Shown here piece after piece: positions 15,387 through 25,570 of a stretch of 64,000 bases of DNA. The translations under genes and the position numbers were made by a program. The notes under the pieces are model-generated. The model saw nothing but the letters and a program-made list of their open reading frames with translations. It ran no database searches and had not been told where the DNA came from. Source of the DNA: Ptychodera flava (Eukaryota > Hemichordata > Enteropneusta > Ptychoderidae); assembly GCF_041260155.1 (NCBI RefSeq), contig NC_091931.1, positions 15,674,361 to 15,738,360 on the forward strand, given 5' to 3'. Positions within the stretch are counted from its first letter, which is position 1. Each line of letters opens with the position of its first letter.

Positions 15387-17244
15387 TTCTCATTAAAATA
15401 CTATTTTAGGCAATCATGAGCCATTCTTTATTTCTCGACGTTTACCTAGAATTAGCCTTAGAAAAGGTCATTTTCGACGAACCGTACTTTTACAATGTAT
15501 TTCAAAGATATCTCCACATTTCCAGTTGGAAATTATTCCGATTAAGTTGCTTTTTAGCTTGAAAATTGAATTTTCGGTCATTTAGAAATCATCGTTTCCA
15601 GGGATATAACCGCTGAACGGATGCTGAGACAGTGAGAAGCCATGTTCCCGCGCTAATGGAATCTTTTAAGTAAAAGTTGTTGTATTCTATTCATAATATC
15701 TTGTCTGTAAATGGTCGTATTAAATGCGAAGTCTTCGTAGACTTGAAACCAAATCAGGCTCAATCTCTGACAGACTGTGCAAATAAACAAAGATCACCCC
15801 GTTGGAGGAACACAATATTCATTCGCGCAAAAGCGAAGTCCAAGGCTTATCCGATGATGATTGTAAAACGAAAATAAATCTCTTGGCGGCTTACTCGTAT
15901 AGTGCCTCGTGCAAATCGAACAGCATTTCCCGCGTTTCCATTGTAAGCAAATCGAAGTACCGTTATTCTCGTGCTCTCTACGGCAAGATTTGCGGAAGCT
16001 CAACGTCTTCAGTTGGTTTTCAGCTCGCCCGTGTCATCATGGCTGAGTCCAGAGTTACCGGATATCTTGAAGTGAACAATTCACTGTCGATACGCAGTTG
16101 ATATCGAAGACAATTTGACCTACAAGTACCCTCTCACAGTGGGAAACCTTGGGGAAAACTTTCATTCGCATTTGTATGCGACAACATGAGTGCGCGTTTA
16201 TTCTAAAAATAAGACTGGAGTGCAATTCAAAACTAGTACATGTACAAAATGTAGTGCCTTTCCAATAATGGAATGTGTACGGCTTTACATGTGGCGTGAA
16301 ATTCCACTATCTGAACATCAACTCTGAAGTGGCCCTCGTTTCGCATCAAAAACTGTGACCGACAGAGTCTGGAAAGCTTATGCCAAGTCGACATCAGAAA
16401 ATCATATTCATCGTTATATTTCACATTTTCCTCTTTTATAAATAGTTTGAAGGCGATTCCTGTCCACAACCGCCCGATCATTCCCCGGCGAATGTGACTG
16501 CAATAAGTGGGCGAGCTGTACTAAGCTAGGCTAGCCTTTACCATGTAGAAAGACAAGCTATAAACACAGTGAGAATGAGAATTATAGAAAGAGGAACTAT
16601 CCAACTGGGACTGATAGTAGCATCGCTCTCCGGGTGCCCTCTCTTCAGAACCGTAAAGAAGCCGGTTTCAATGACACACACACAAAAAATGTTTGACGTC
16701 GTTAACATCTGACATGACGAAATCACAGCCGCACTTTGCGATAGCTACACATCCGTTTGATCCCTTATGTTTGCTTATTCTCTGCTCCCATGGAATGATG
16801 AACTTAAGGTTTGGATCCGACAAACAGCATCATCGTCGTCGTCGCATCGTTTATAGCACAAAGTTCCTCAAGGAAAAGAGACTGATTTAACACTTGCTTG
16901 ATGAATTTTTATTCAGTCACGACTTGTTTTTCAGCACAAACAAGACCATCGGGAAAAATAACTCCGTAGATCGAATAACAGCACTGCGATGTCCTATAAG
17001 GTTTTGAAAAAAGAGAATTATCATCAGTCCTGTAAATTATTTACCTCTCCAATCAACGCAGAGTAACTCAGGCGAAATTTAAATTTTCCAATTTTTAATA
17101 TTGATGCGCTACTTCCAGCCTGGTCCCTCTGAGCTGGTATTGGGCATTAGATGATTGGCATTTTGTCAGCCATAGGTGTTTTAGCTGGCGTACGTACTCA
17201 GTCCTTCGGTAACAGGAAACGTTAGTCACATCTGACTACATACA
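15387..17244. other. Gene-free stretch
   Basis: No domain recognised. Open frames at 15677-15877 and 15802-16101 (+) overlap in different frames and lack family signatures. Confidence 0.4.
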
Positions 17245-17905
17245 TAACACAATTGGAACTATTTTGTGATTATAAGATCTTGAGCATTTGTTGTAATCTA
17301 TTTAAAAATCATCAATCTAACAGTGTTTTTGTGTGAAGACGAGGGCAAATTTATAAATTGTTGATAATTGCACAATCATCAAATACATCTCTAACAAATT
17401 TTACATTTTTGTCTAGCTTTTCGCACTTTCAGGAAAGGAGAACCCAGTAAATGTAACTGATTTGTCAATTTGTTAAGGTTTAAGTGAAAATACAAATTCC
17501 CTTTCCAAGGTTGATTTGTAGGCATTTGCTTTTCTCACGAACGATACATGATAAAATTTTAAATTTTCGATGGTAAAATGGCATTCTACCTCTACCCAAA
17601 TCAGTTCTGCTGTAGTGTATGTTTTTTTGGTGATCTTTCTTTCAAATGATTTGGTAGATGTTAAGAAAATGACTTGTACATGTATTTATTTCATATACAA
17701 GGAAATGAGACCTGGTAAATTTGATAAAACTACCCTTTTTTGTGCGTGTGCTAATTAATGCTGGAAAATTTTAAAAATCACTGAACTATTTCAGCCCTTC
17801 TCTTAAAAATGAACTCTTTTTGGTAGATGCGAAGAAATGTAATCAATATCATCTGTCTGTTGAAACCTTAAAATATTAACGGCCAAAACCAACAGTTTTT
17901 GTCTG

Positions 17906-18066
17906 GAATTTTTAGGGACTGTGCAGAGATGTCTTTGCAGCTTTCAGGGACCACTCCGAGGAGACCCTAAATCTTTTAGAGACCACACTGACATGACCTG
18001 GATAATTTCAGGGACAACCCAGATGAGTCCTTGAAACTTTTAGGGACCACCCAGATGAGTCCTTGA
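17906..18066. repeat. 32-bp minisatellite, left block
   Basis: Diverged units of the type 'gagtccttgaaactttcagg + gaccacccggat'. The block is cut at 18066 by the Merlin insertion and resumes in register at 20453. Confidence 0.85.
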
Positions 18067-18226
18067 GGCACCATTTACAAGTGGTATAGCCACAAACTGA
18101 TAACGTCAAAATCGCCGTACACAAAACACAGACGCCCCATAATTGCGGCACTGACTAACTAATAAGGTTAAAATAATATAAATTTGCACTTTCTTCAAAT
18201 CACTGTCACAATCTCCGACTGCTTAG

Positions 18227-18375
18227 TTTTTGTATCGGGTGAAGTACAGTGGGGGCCAGGAATTGGGGTTAGCTGACCAAATTGTCGGAACGGAGCGAGC
18301 GAAGCGAGCGGAGTTCCGACAATTTGGTCAGCTAACCCCAATTTCTGGCTCCCACTGTGCTTCACCCGACACAAA
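18227..18375. repeat. Foldback insert in the Merlin
   Basis: Two arms of about 65-70 bp, nearly perfect, around a centre of 'gcgagcgaagcgagcg'. The left arm includes 'cgggtgaagtacagtggg' and 'gctgaccaaattgtcgg'; the right arm is its complement. Probably a separate foldback element that landed in the transposon. Confidence 0.85.
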
Positions 18376-18720
18376 ATCAAGCAAATGAAGACCATCACAG
18401 AGTTTTTAGGGTTAGGGTTAGTTAGTTCATGTGATCGCGGCAATAATTCCGTCTCATTCCGGGTACAATATGTCCCCTCTCACGTTTTATTCATCAAATT
18501 TGTTGTCATGTACAAACTGACCCCGACGGCAATGGTCATATTGACCCCTTTTCAATATAGCCGTTGCCAAAGACGGCACACAGTTACATAACAGAATTCA
18601 GAGTTCATTCAAATGCAAATAATAATCAATATGACGGCCAAAAAATCTTTGTATGTTTTCATTTGCATTACTTCTTCTACAGACTGAAAATCACACCTGT
18701 ACATTAGTTCAAACTCTGTT

Positions 18721-19367
18721 ATTGATTGGTTTAATTTTTTGTCCACAAATTTGTTTCCTCTATCTTTGCGATCATGCCTTCCAATAGATTTTTGGCCAGG
18801 CTGTATTATAGAAATTTATGAATCCACGGATTAAAAAAAAACATCTATAATGAATTCAAGTTCCGGAAGTCCAAATACAGCTTGAGTCGACACAGTGACA
18901 GACATTTGGTGATTGGAGTCATTGGTCGCGATATTTGTGCTTGCTTTTTAATTTCTGTTGACCGGCGTACGTAATGCCAATGCTTTATCGATTTGTTCCT
19001 ACAGGTTCCAATATTATTCCGATGAATGGTAGGGGCTTATTCTTCGTTGTCCAAGTCTCCTCAGTGCTCTCATTTCACCGCTAATCATTGTCTTCATTTT
19101 GTGGATCCTCAAACCTTCGCCCACACCAACACCTTTGAAGGCATGTGGATGCATGCCATGCGAAATTGGATTGGCTTCACACCTTCAGACTTATTTTCAA
19201 CTTATCTTTATGAGTTCATGTGGCGGAGGCGTTTCGGCGATAAAGCTAAGGCGTGCTTGTTCAACATATTTCAATTTTCTGTCCTTCAAGTTTACAGTCC
19301 CCTTCATCGATTAATTGCAACTCTGCACATAACACCATATTATGCCAAATGTTTTGAGACGGTCTAA
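18721..19367 (+). pseudogene. Merlin (IS1016-type DDE) transposase remains
   Basis: Fragments of one transposase in order on the + strand. 18721-18831 reads IDWFNF... then PGCIIEIYEST, matching the family's 'DWYNFCRD' and 'GGPG..VEIDES' blocks; the first catalytic Asp is replaced by Tyr (codon 18817-18819). About 18996-19025 gives PTGSNII and then SDEW in another frame, where the second catalytic Asp lies. 19026-19367 is open for 113 codons and holds FVDPQTFAHTNTFEGMW, with the catalytic Glu, and YLYEFMWRRRFGDK, both strongly typical of ISXO2/IS1595-like and Merlin transposases. At least two frameshifts separate the blocks, a stop follows the first block, and part of the middle of the protein is not recognisable, so this gene is dead. 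The ATG at 19026 is not the true start. Confidence 0.85.
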
Positions 19368-20048
19368 AAACTAATATCACGCCTACATTGACAACTCAGG
19401 AGGCCACTGCTGCCGCTGATGTGTGACACTGGGAATGCTAAAAACCTGATGAAGTTCGTGCTAGTGACAATATATGCACCCTAGATCATTGTATTGGCGG
19501 CGAATTTCGTTTGCTTCTGTACTTAATTCACTTCCTCGATCGGCGGAATTTTTATAATGTAATTTTCGTGGCATATCCAACGAATTGTTGTTCACGTTTT
19601 CATCTACAATAGCAATGAAATATCGCATTGCATACATGTTGAGTGACGAGCCACTTTTATATAAAAGTGTATCCTGTCAAAAACTGAACATACACCTTTC
19701 GTATTGTAAAAAAGGCAGCAAATGACAAATTCAATAGTAAATGTCAAACACAAAGTTTTCAATATAAAACATCCTAAACAGTGACAATTAAATACTTTAA
19801 CTGTGCAAATACAACAAATAATATGAAAAATATTCAAAAAATAACAAATCTGCACAACAAACACGACAATGCATAAAAAAAATAAAGACAGGCAATAAAG
19901 AATCAAAGCAGAGGAATAAATTCAATAAAAGAAGGAAAATGCGCAAAAGACTTTCAAATCATAACAAGTGAACATTATAAATTCATCAGTTCCTGCTTAG
20001 CATTATCATCCTAACGTTTATATAAAACACTACATCCCTCTCCCCAAC

Positions 20049-20120
20049 TTGTTCTCGTGGAGTACAGGTTATAGGTAGTGCTTCACATGCTGCAAGTGCT
20101 GGGTTCGACCCCGGTAGTGG
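20049..20120 (+). repeat. tRNA-derived SINE-like fragment
   Basis: Contains a good Pol III B-box, GGGTTCGACCCC (about 20100-20111), about 40 bp after an A-box-like 'tcgtggagtacagg'. The structure looks like the tRNA head of a SINE rather than a working tRNA, because no full cloverleaf is evident. It lies inside the Merlin element. Confidence 0.35.
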
Positions 20121-20452
20121 TAATAGTTGTTGTGTAAAAAAACGTAACTTAAAATAACACTCTCTCCCTTGTCATTAATCAACCGTTGCTTCCACATAGG
20201 TATCAGGATGGCCGAAGAAGACATGGATAGAGTAATAGGATACTGCTAAATGATAGAAAGGAGTGAAAATAGTAAAAAAATGGGACCCTTCTTTTCAATC
20301 ATTTCCCCTAAGTTTCCAAGGCCCCATTCCTAACTCTTACCCCCAAAATAATTTATCGCCCCTTTTAGAACGTAACCTTTGACCTCATTTCCATAAGTAC
20401 GCACATCTTTGACGTCATCAGTTTGTGGCTATACCACTTGTAAAATGGTGCC

Positions 20453-20772
20453 GTCCTTGAAACTTTCAGGACCCCAGATGTGACCCTGAATCGTTCAAGG
20501 ACTATCCTGGGGTGACCTCGAAACTTTCAGGGACCCCCGGATGAGTCCTTGAAACTTCAGGGACCACCCGGATGAGTCCTTGAAACTTTCAGGGACCATC
20601 CAGATGAGACCCTGAATCGTTCAAGGACTATCCTGGTGTGACCTCGAAACTTTCAGGAACCACCCGGATGAGTCCTTGAAACTTTCAGGGACCACTCGGA
20701 TGAGTCCTTGAAACTTTCAGGGACCATCCAGATGAGACCCTGAACCTTTCAAGGACTATCCTGATGTGACCT
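20453..20772. repeat. 32-bp minisatellite, middle block
   Basis: About ten units of 'gagtccttgaaactttcagg + gaccacccggat', period 31-32 bp, with a variant unit 'gagaccctgaatcgttcaag + gactatcc'. The two unit types alternate in a higher-order pattern. It is the continuation of the left block across the Merlin insertion. Confidence 0.92.
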
Positions 20773-20830
20773 TCGCTCGTCAGCTTGTGCATTCACAAGC
20801 ATTACTTGGTAAAGCTGACAGGCAGACGAA

Positions 20831-21142
20831 TCACTGAAAAGATTTGGTCCAACTTCCTGCACATACAGCGTCAATATTCATGACGGTCGAAGTTAAGATT
20901 ATGTAATGGCTTAACACAGCGTCCTCATCGCTCCCATGTGTGACTGGTCGGCCGGCTCCAAAACACGTCTTTGCATATTTATCGACGCGACGAGATCTAC
21001 AAGGCATAAATGTGATAAACTGGGCAGTGGCTGAACCTTCAGTCGACTTAGACGAGCAGTCCTTGACGATTAATGGTAATTTACTCGCTGGTTGAAGTAT
21101 GCTGTCACTAGCCGACGCACCGCTGGTCTGAACAATAACCAA
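20831..21142 (-). CDS. Unidentified open frame in spacer
   Basis: A 103-codon open frame on the minus strand in the non-repetitive spacer between minisatellite blocks. The product is Ser/Thr-rich with several Cys (for example near 'MPCRSRRVDKYAKTCF') and has no family I recognise. The opposite strand also stays partly open here, so coding is uncertain. If real it would be cargo of the enclosing TIR-bounded element. Confidence 0.15.
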   Translation of the reverse strand: MVIVQTSGASASDSILQPASKLPLIVKDCSSKSTEGSATAQFITFMPCRSRRVDKYAKTCFGAGRPVTHGSDEDAVLSHYIILTSTVMNIDAVCAGSWTKSFQ

Positions 21143-21574
21143 TCAATTATTCGCAAACAATCAGTTCATGATAGCACATTCCATTTAACCTACAGGGGCA
21201 TCTAGGATTGTGCGATTGTGTAAGGTCCGGGTAAGGTACATATTGCTCTTTTATGCTGTAAAGTTTTCCCATCATTTAAAATACTATGGTTGTATGTTAC
21301 AGTCTTCATGATTAATTTGGAGATGTAGTCGTTGATACTTTTCTCATTAAGCGAGACACTGAATCGTACACCAGCTAATATGGTCCTTGCTAATTTACAT
21401 AGTAAAGGTCACGGGTCACATTGTTGTGAGGCTCTGCATTTGTTTCAAGTCGAGTGTGTAAACAGCGTGATGTTCGAATGGATTTTGACTACTGCACTAG
21501 TTCATTCGACGGGAAAGGTTGCCGATTCTAAATGTAGGACGTCCAGTACCCCAATTATTTAATGACAGGACTAC

Positions 21575-21724
21575 ATGGAAAGCAACGGAATACTGGATAT
21601 CTCCGACGAATTTGATGTCTGTTACCACGGTCCTTTGTGGAGTGACAGTGTTGTTCCTGATCTCGACAATGATGTCAGCAACTGTGATTGTAGCGTGAAC
21701 ATGACTAAGACTATGAGTCCTTGA
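21575..21724 (+). CDS. Unidentified small acidic open frame
   Basis: 49 codons starting MESNGILDISDEFDV, rich in Asp, Ser and Cys. Its stop codon is supplied by the first unit of the third minisatellite block. The composition looks less random than that of neighbouring frames, but there is no homology I can name. Confidence 0.12.
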   Translation: MESNGILDISDEFDVCYHGPLWSDSVVPDLDNDVSNCDCSVNMTKTMSP

Positions 21725-22190
21725 AACTTTCAGAGACCAACCTGAGGTGTCCCCGAATCTTTCAAGGACTATCCTAATGTGACCTTGAATCTTTCAAAAA
21801 CCGCCATTGCAAGACGAGTTCTTGAAACATTCAGGGACCACCCTGATGTGTCCCTGGATCTTTTAGAGACCACTCTGATGTGACCTTGAAACTTCCAGGG
21901 ACCACCCGGATGAGTCCTTGAAACTTTCAGGGACCACCCGGATGAGTCCTTGAAACTTTCAGGGACCAACCTGAGGTGCCCCTGAATTTTTCAAGGACTA
22001 TCCTAATGTGACCTGGAAACTTTCAGGGACCACCCAGATGAGTCCTTGAAACTTTCGGGGACCACCCTGATGTGTCCCTTAATCTTTTTAAGGGACCACT
22101 TAGATATGACCCCTAAACATTTTTAAGGACTGGCCTAGAGAGGCACTTTGAAATAGTAAAGAACCAATCAGATATGATCCCGAAACCTTC
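21714..22190. repeat. 32-bp minisatellite, right block
   Basis: The same unit family as the other two blocks, best preserved at about 21890-22060 and progressively worn to 22190. Confidence 0.9.
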
Positions 22191-22555
22191 AAATGCATCC
22201 AGGTCCTCTAAACAATATAGCAATCATCAAGTTTTGACCTCTAATCTTGACATTTTAAAGAATGTGTATCAATGAGATGAATTATCCTTAAAAAATTGTC
22301 AAAAAGGATAAATTTACAATTTTTGAAAAGCAGATGGCTTTAAATACTACATTTTTTTTAATACTACTTTAACATTTAATTCAATAATTACAGTTTTGAT
22401 GTTTTCACTAGAAAAATTGATAATTACTAAATGCTTTGAGTAAACCCTCTCTTAGAGAGCACATTCTGTGACTTTTACTGTTCATCTTATAATCACAAAA
22501 TAGTTCCAATTGTGTTACATGTATTTTCCATGACCCTATATAAAAACACGATTGG

Positions 22556-22744
22556 GATAATTAGATGGTGAAGTAATGTCGGTTTTAATCTACAAATATA
22601 AGCTCATCTGCTTTTAATTTTCTTTTTAAGTTATACACGTCTTGCTTTATGAGTAAATGTGTAATATTGCAACATTCAGCTATGGGGCACCTGACACTTT
22701 TGAGAATATGAAGATCCAGTTATCCCAAATTAGTTCAATCATGT
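22556..22744. mobile_element. MITE, family D, copy 1
   Basis: Left end ACACGATTGGGATAATTAGAT and right end ATCCAGTTATCCC...TTCAATCATGT are imperfect inverted repeats; the left arm has lost about 10 bp relative to copy 2 (62657-62865). Shared interior includes 'aactcatctgc'-type and 'acattcagct' blocks. It lies 38 bp from the end of the 5.27-kb element, whose termini it resembles. Confidence 0.7.
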
Positions 22745-22798
22745 TAAAATCAATTTATCTGTCTCAAGGTACAATAATTGAGAGACAAATGCGTTTAG

Positions 22799-22802
<4 letters not shown>

Positions 22803-22840
<38 letters not shown>
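22803..22840. repeat. (AG)n microsatellite
   Basis: About 19 AG units. Confidence 0.95.
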
Positions 22841-22843
<3 letters not shown>

Positions 22844-22897
22844 GAAACAGGACAGGACAGACAGCCAAACAGGGAGAGACAAACGCGGACACATTAA

Positions 22898-23060
22898 AGG
22901 TATACTGACACCTGTATCAATTTTGCCACAGTTACCACGGAAAGAGAAAATCTAACCAATCACAATTAAAAACAGCGCCCTCACATGGGCATTTTGAATA
23001 CCAAGGAATGCCCCTTTGACCATATATGGGCACATTTAGATTACAGGTGACTGTGCACCT
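22898..23060. mobile_element. MITE, family A, copy 1
   Basis: Perfect TTAA on both sides (22894-22897 and 23061-23064). TIRs AGGTATACTGACACCTGT and ACAGGTGACTGTGCACCT. The interior, including 'gccctcacatgggcatttt' and 'cccctttgaccatatatggg', matches the copy at 44137-44321. Non-coding; likely mobilised by a piggyBac- or Kolobok-type transposase. Confidence 0.88.
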
Positions 23061-23064
23061 TTAA

Positions 23065-24187
23065 ATCGCACAATATTTACTTTAGACGAGTATCACTCTA
23101 TCACTAGTTAAACAGTAATAATACATGTAACAAGTAACATGTGAATACTCTACACAAATCCGTTAGTTAGCGACGGTCCACAAACAGGACTGTAAATCGT
23201 ACACTGTGGTCCAACATTCTTCAGCATATTGCAACTTGTCCTATCTGTTTTATGAAGAATAGTCTTACAGGGATTCTTTGTACAAATTGAAAAAAAGTAG
23301 ATTTATGACTGACATTCTTTGTAGAACGAAGCGATGTAATCAAACTGGTTTTCTCCCCTGGAAGCTTGAAGATATAATAATTCAGAGAGTGTTACATTAT
23401 GAACAGAATGCCGAATGCATCCTGTTGTACACTTTTTGCAGGTACTTTGGGTTTTATACTATATTATCAGCTCTAGATTGCGCTTTAACTGATTGGAGAG
23501 ACGATTTGTAATAGTTCGAAGTTGTGGACACCCTTGACTAAAAAGATCTGTAATATTGACTTTCAAAGTCACTGCAATGGGTGGACTTAATCAGGCCTGA
23601 CTTTCAGTTAGAGGAAATTATCAAACTTTTAAGGCAATTGAAACACCATCTCGACTCAGAACTACATTTGATATCACAAAACAGTTGATATAACTATCCG
23701 TAACTTAGATCTATGATTCATAATCATAATGAAAACTAGCAAAATAAACCAGCGTTTTCTTTGCCAATGATGCAAGTAAAGTATCCTATAGATATAGATT
23801 ACAATAATGATTACTTCTACGAACCATTCGCCAGCGTCATATAAATCGCAATTAGAAAAGTGGAATTGAAACACTTTAGTCTTTCCCGACAAAGGAGCCA
23901 AGACTGATATTAATATTATTGGTTATGCCTTTTTTGGCAATCACTTGTAGCATTCTAATTGGCAGATGGGCCGGAGGACTTAAAACGAAACGTCCGCATA
24001 AGTGAACATTTGCTGCGCTCACAAAAAAAATGGCAGGAGACTTCAAAAATGTGAAATTCTGTGGACAGAAATGTTATGCATTCTCTTATAATCTGAAAAA
24101 ACTATAAAACCACGGGAGAAAAAGAAAACTGCACGTCAATATAGCTTCATGTGCATGTTGCCTTCTATCATCAAGAACAAGCAATTA
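23065..24187. other. Gene-free stretch
   Basis: No recognised gene. A 77-codon frame at 23278-23511 (+) has no family signature. Confidence 0.4.
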
Positions 24188-24622
24188 GGCCAAGAAAAAT
24201 AAAAAGTTTGTTTCTCATCCTACACATATTTCAAAAATGATGCGGTGACGCGGTTTTTTTATTCTCAAATTGTTTTTATTCTTCAATCACAAAGAACAAA
24301 AACATGAAAACAACATAGGAATGCACACAGAGATAAATACACAGCAGTGTTGCTATATTATTTTCGTATAGCAACAGTTCTGTGGTTTGACTTTTAGTGC
24401 AGCAATGCACAGTTTTGACAGCCTAATATAGCAGTTACATATGTGTACAGTTCTGAATGGGATGTTAGTGTCAATTATTTTGTTTACGGTTCTGTTTTAT
24501 ACAGAACTGTGTTGTGCACTGTCGTCGCGTATTTTTGCGTTAAGTTTTTTATTTCCTCATGAGCAGAAAAAAGGTTGACGCGCGCGCAAGGATGAGAAAC
24601 AAACTTTTTATTTTTGTTGGCC
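24188..24622. mobile_element. Inverted-repeat-bounded segment
   Basis: Arms of 34 bp with one mismatch: GGCCAAGAAAAATAAAAAG... at 24188-24221 and its complement at 24589-24622. The 367-bp interior is AT-rich and non-coding. A non-autonomous element is likely, but target duplications are not clear and the superfamily is unknown. Confidence 0.5.
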
Positions 24623-24712
24623 TTATAGAGGTTTTCTGGTGACTCGATTGCCTTTGAATGGTGTCTTTGTAAAGTAATGGTTATCAGTTTGATAGTCATA
24701 TTAGTTGGAATA

Positions 24713-24830
24713 GGCGCCGTTGGGCAGGGGTTACGGTATGGGTCTCACTGTCAGAGGATGGTGAATTCGAGACCCGGCGAGTCCAGAGTAACGGACTCTG
24801 AGGACGGTGAGTTCGAGATTCAAGATCAGG
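24713..24830 (+). repeat. tRNA-derived SINE-like fragment
   Basis: 'gttgggcaggggttacggta' looks like an A-box region and 'gaattcgagacccgg' (about 24768) like a B-box, spaced as in a tRNA. A second partial copy of the B-box half follows ('ggtgagttcgagattcaag', about 24806). No terminal pairing for a functional tRNA is evident. Confidence 0.35.
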
Positions 24831-25059
24831 ACACTTTACTCATCATTGCTCCTTTTGGTGGTTGGTTGTGGCCGTAATAGGTCGTTCGCCTGTTGGATGA
24901 TGGATTTAATAAATTAAACCATCCTACATATGGCTTAAAACTCGTGAATAATTCTCCTTGTTGCACAGCGCGTCTATCCCTCGTTATATCGCAGGACAAA
25001 CAATACCTCACACCTGCAGTTTGCATTCAGAGCCAAACACATACATCCTTTTGCTTCAG

Positions 25060-25265
25060 GTTTGTATGAATTTGTTTGGTAGAATTATCTGCAGTTCTTT
25101 TTAGCCAAAACGAACGACTTTGTAATCTAAGAAATCCAGGTATCATTTCAGGGTGGCGTGCGCTAAAAATAAATATCCAACAATCAAAAACAGAAAAACA
25201 GAGATCAGTTTGTGATCCCTACCCCTATAATTTATCTCTTTATGTTTTTAGTAGACAGCACGATG
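25060..25265. repeat. Local duplication, first copy
   Basis: Matches 25358-25570 in order: 'tttgcttcaggttt', 'agccaaaacgaacgactttg', 'tatcatttcagggtg', 'gagatcagtttgtgat'. The copies are diverged and separated by about 90 bp. Confidence 0.75.
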
Positions 25266-25357
25266 TACCATTTTCTATCACAACCTGAGGAATTTTACAG
25301 ATTTATTTGCAAGAGCGATGGCTAAACCCACGCTGATTGTATGTTATGCTCAACAGT

Positions 25358-25570
25358 TTTGCCTCAGGTTTCTAGAATAGAATAGAATCATCTGCTGCAA
25401 TTCTATTCAGCCAAAACGAACAATTTTGTAATCAAACAACCCCCGGTATAGTATTTCAGGGTGAACCTGCTCTAAAATACCCAATACTCAAAAAGAGAAA
25501 CACACAGATCAATTTGTGATTCTCGTCTCTTCATTTTTTCGAAAAAAATACACTGTTTCTGTAATCTCTC
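25358..25570. repeat. Local duplication, second copy
   Basis: Direct diverged copy of 25060-25265; includes a short (TAGAA)n run near 25375 not found in the first copy. Confidence 0.75.

Larger units (their letters stand above)
18067..20452 (+). mobile_element. Merlin-superfamily DNA transposon (decayed)
   Basis: A 2386-bp element with roughly 43-bp terminal inverted repeats, GGCACCATTT(T)ACAAGTGG..., matching end to end with one indel and one mismatch. It is flanked by a perfect 8-bp duplication GTCCTTGA (18059-18066 and 20453-20460). Removing it restores an uninterrupted minisatellite unit. The GG-starting TIR, the 8-bp target duplication and internal IS1016/ISXO2-type transposase remains are jointly diagnostic of Merlin. 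A foldback (18227-18375) and a tRNA-like SINE (about 20049-20120) lie inside. The coding region is broken, so this copy is not autonomous. Confidence 0.9.
17245..22517. mobile_element. Large TIR-bounded composite element
   Basis: A perfect 34-bp inverted repeat bounds 5.27 kb: left arm 17245-17278 (TAACACAATTGGAACTATTT...), right arm 22484-22517 (...AAATAGTTCCAATTGTGTTA). If TA is the target duplication the transposon ends are ACAC...GTGT, as in Tc1/mariner-type targets, but no matching transposase is seen inside. The interior holds three blocks of a 32-bp minisatellite, a nested Merlin transposon and an unidentified spacer (20773-21713). The termini resemble those of the short MITE family D (22556-22744 and 62657-62865), suggesting a shared mobiliser. 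The short flanks give only weak support for the TA duplication. Confidence 0.6.

Noticed and set aside
19604-19906. 100-codon hydrophobic minus-strand frame in the Merlin element
   Set aside because: AT-rich, low-complexity sequence on the opposite strand to the transposase; no family match.
24713-24830. Functional tRNA gene
   Set aside because: Box-like elements are present but acceptor and anticodon stems do not pair convincingly; better read as a SINE head.
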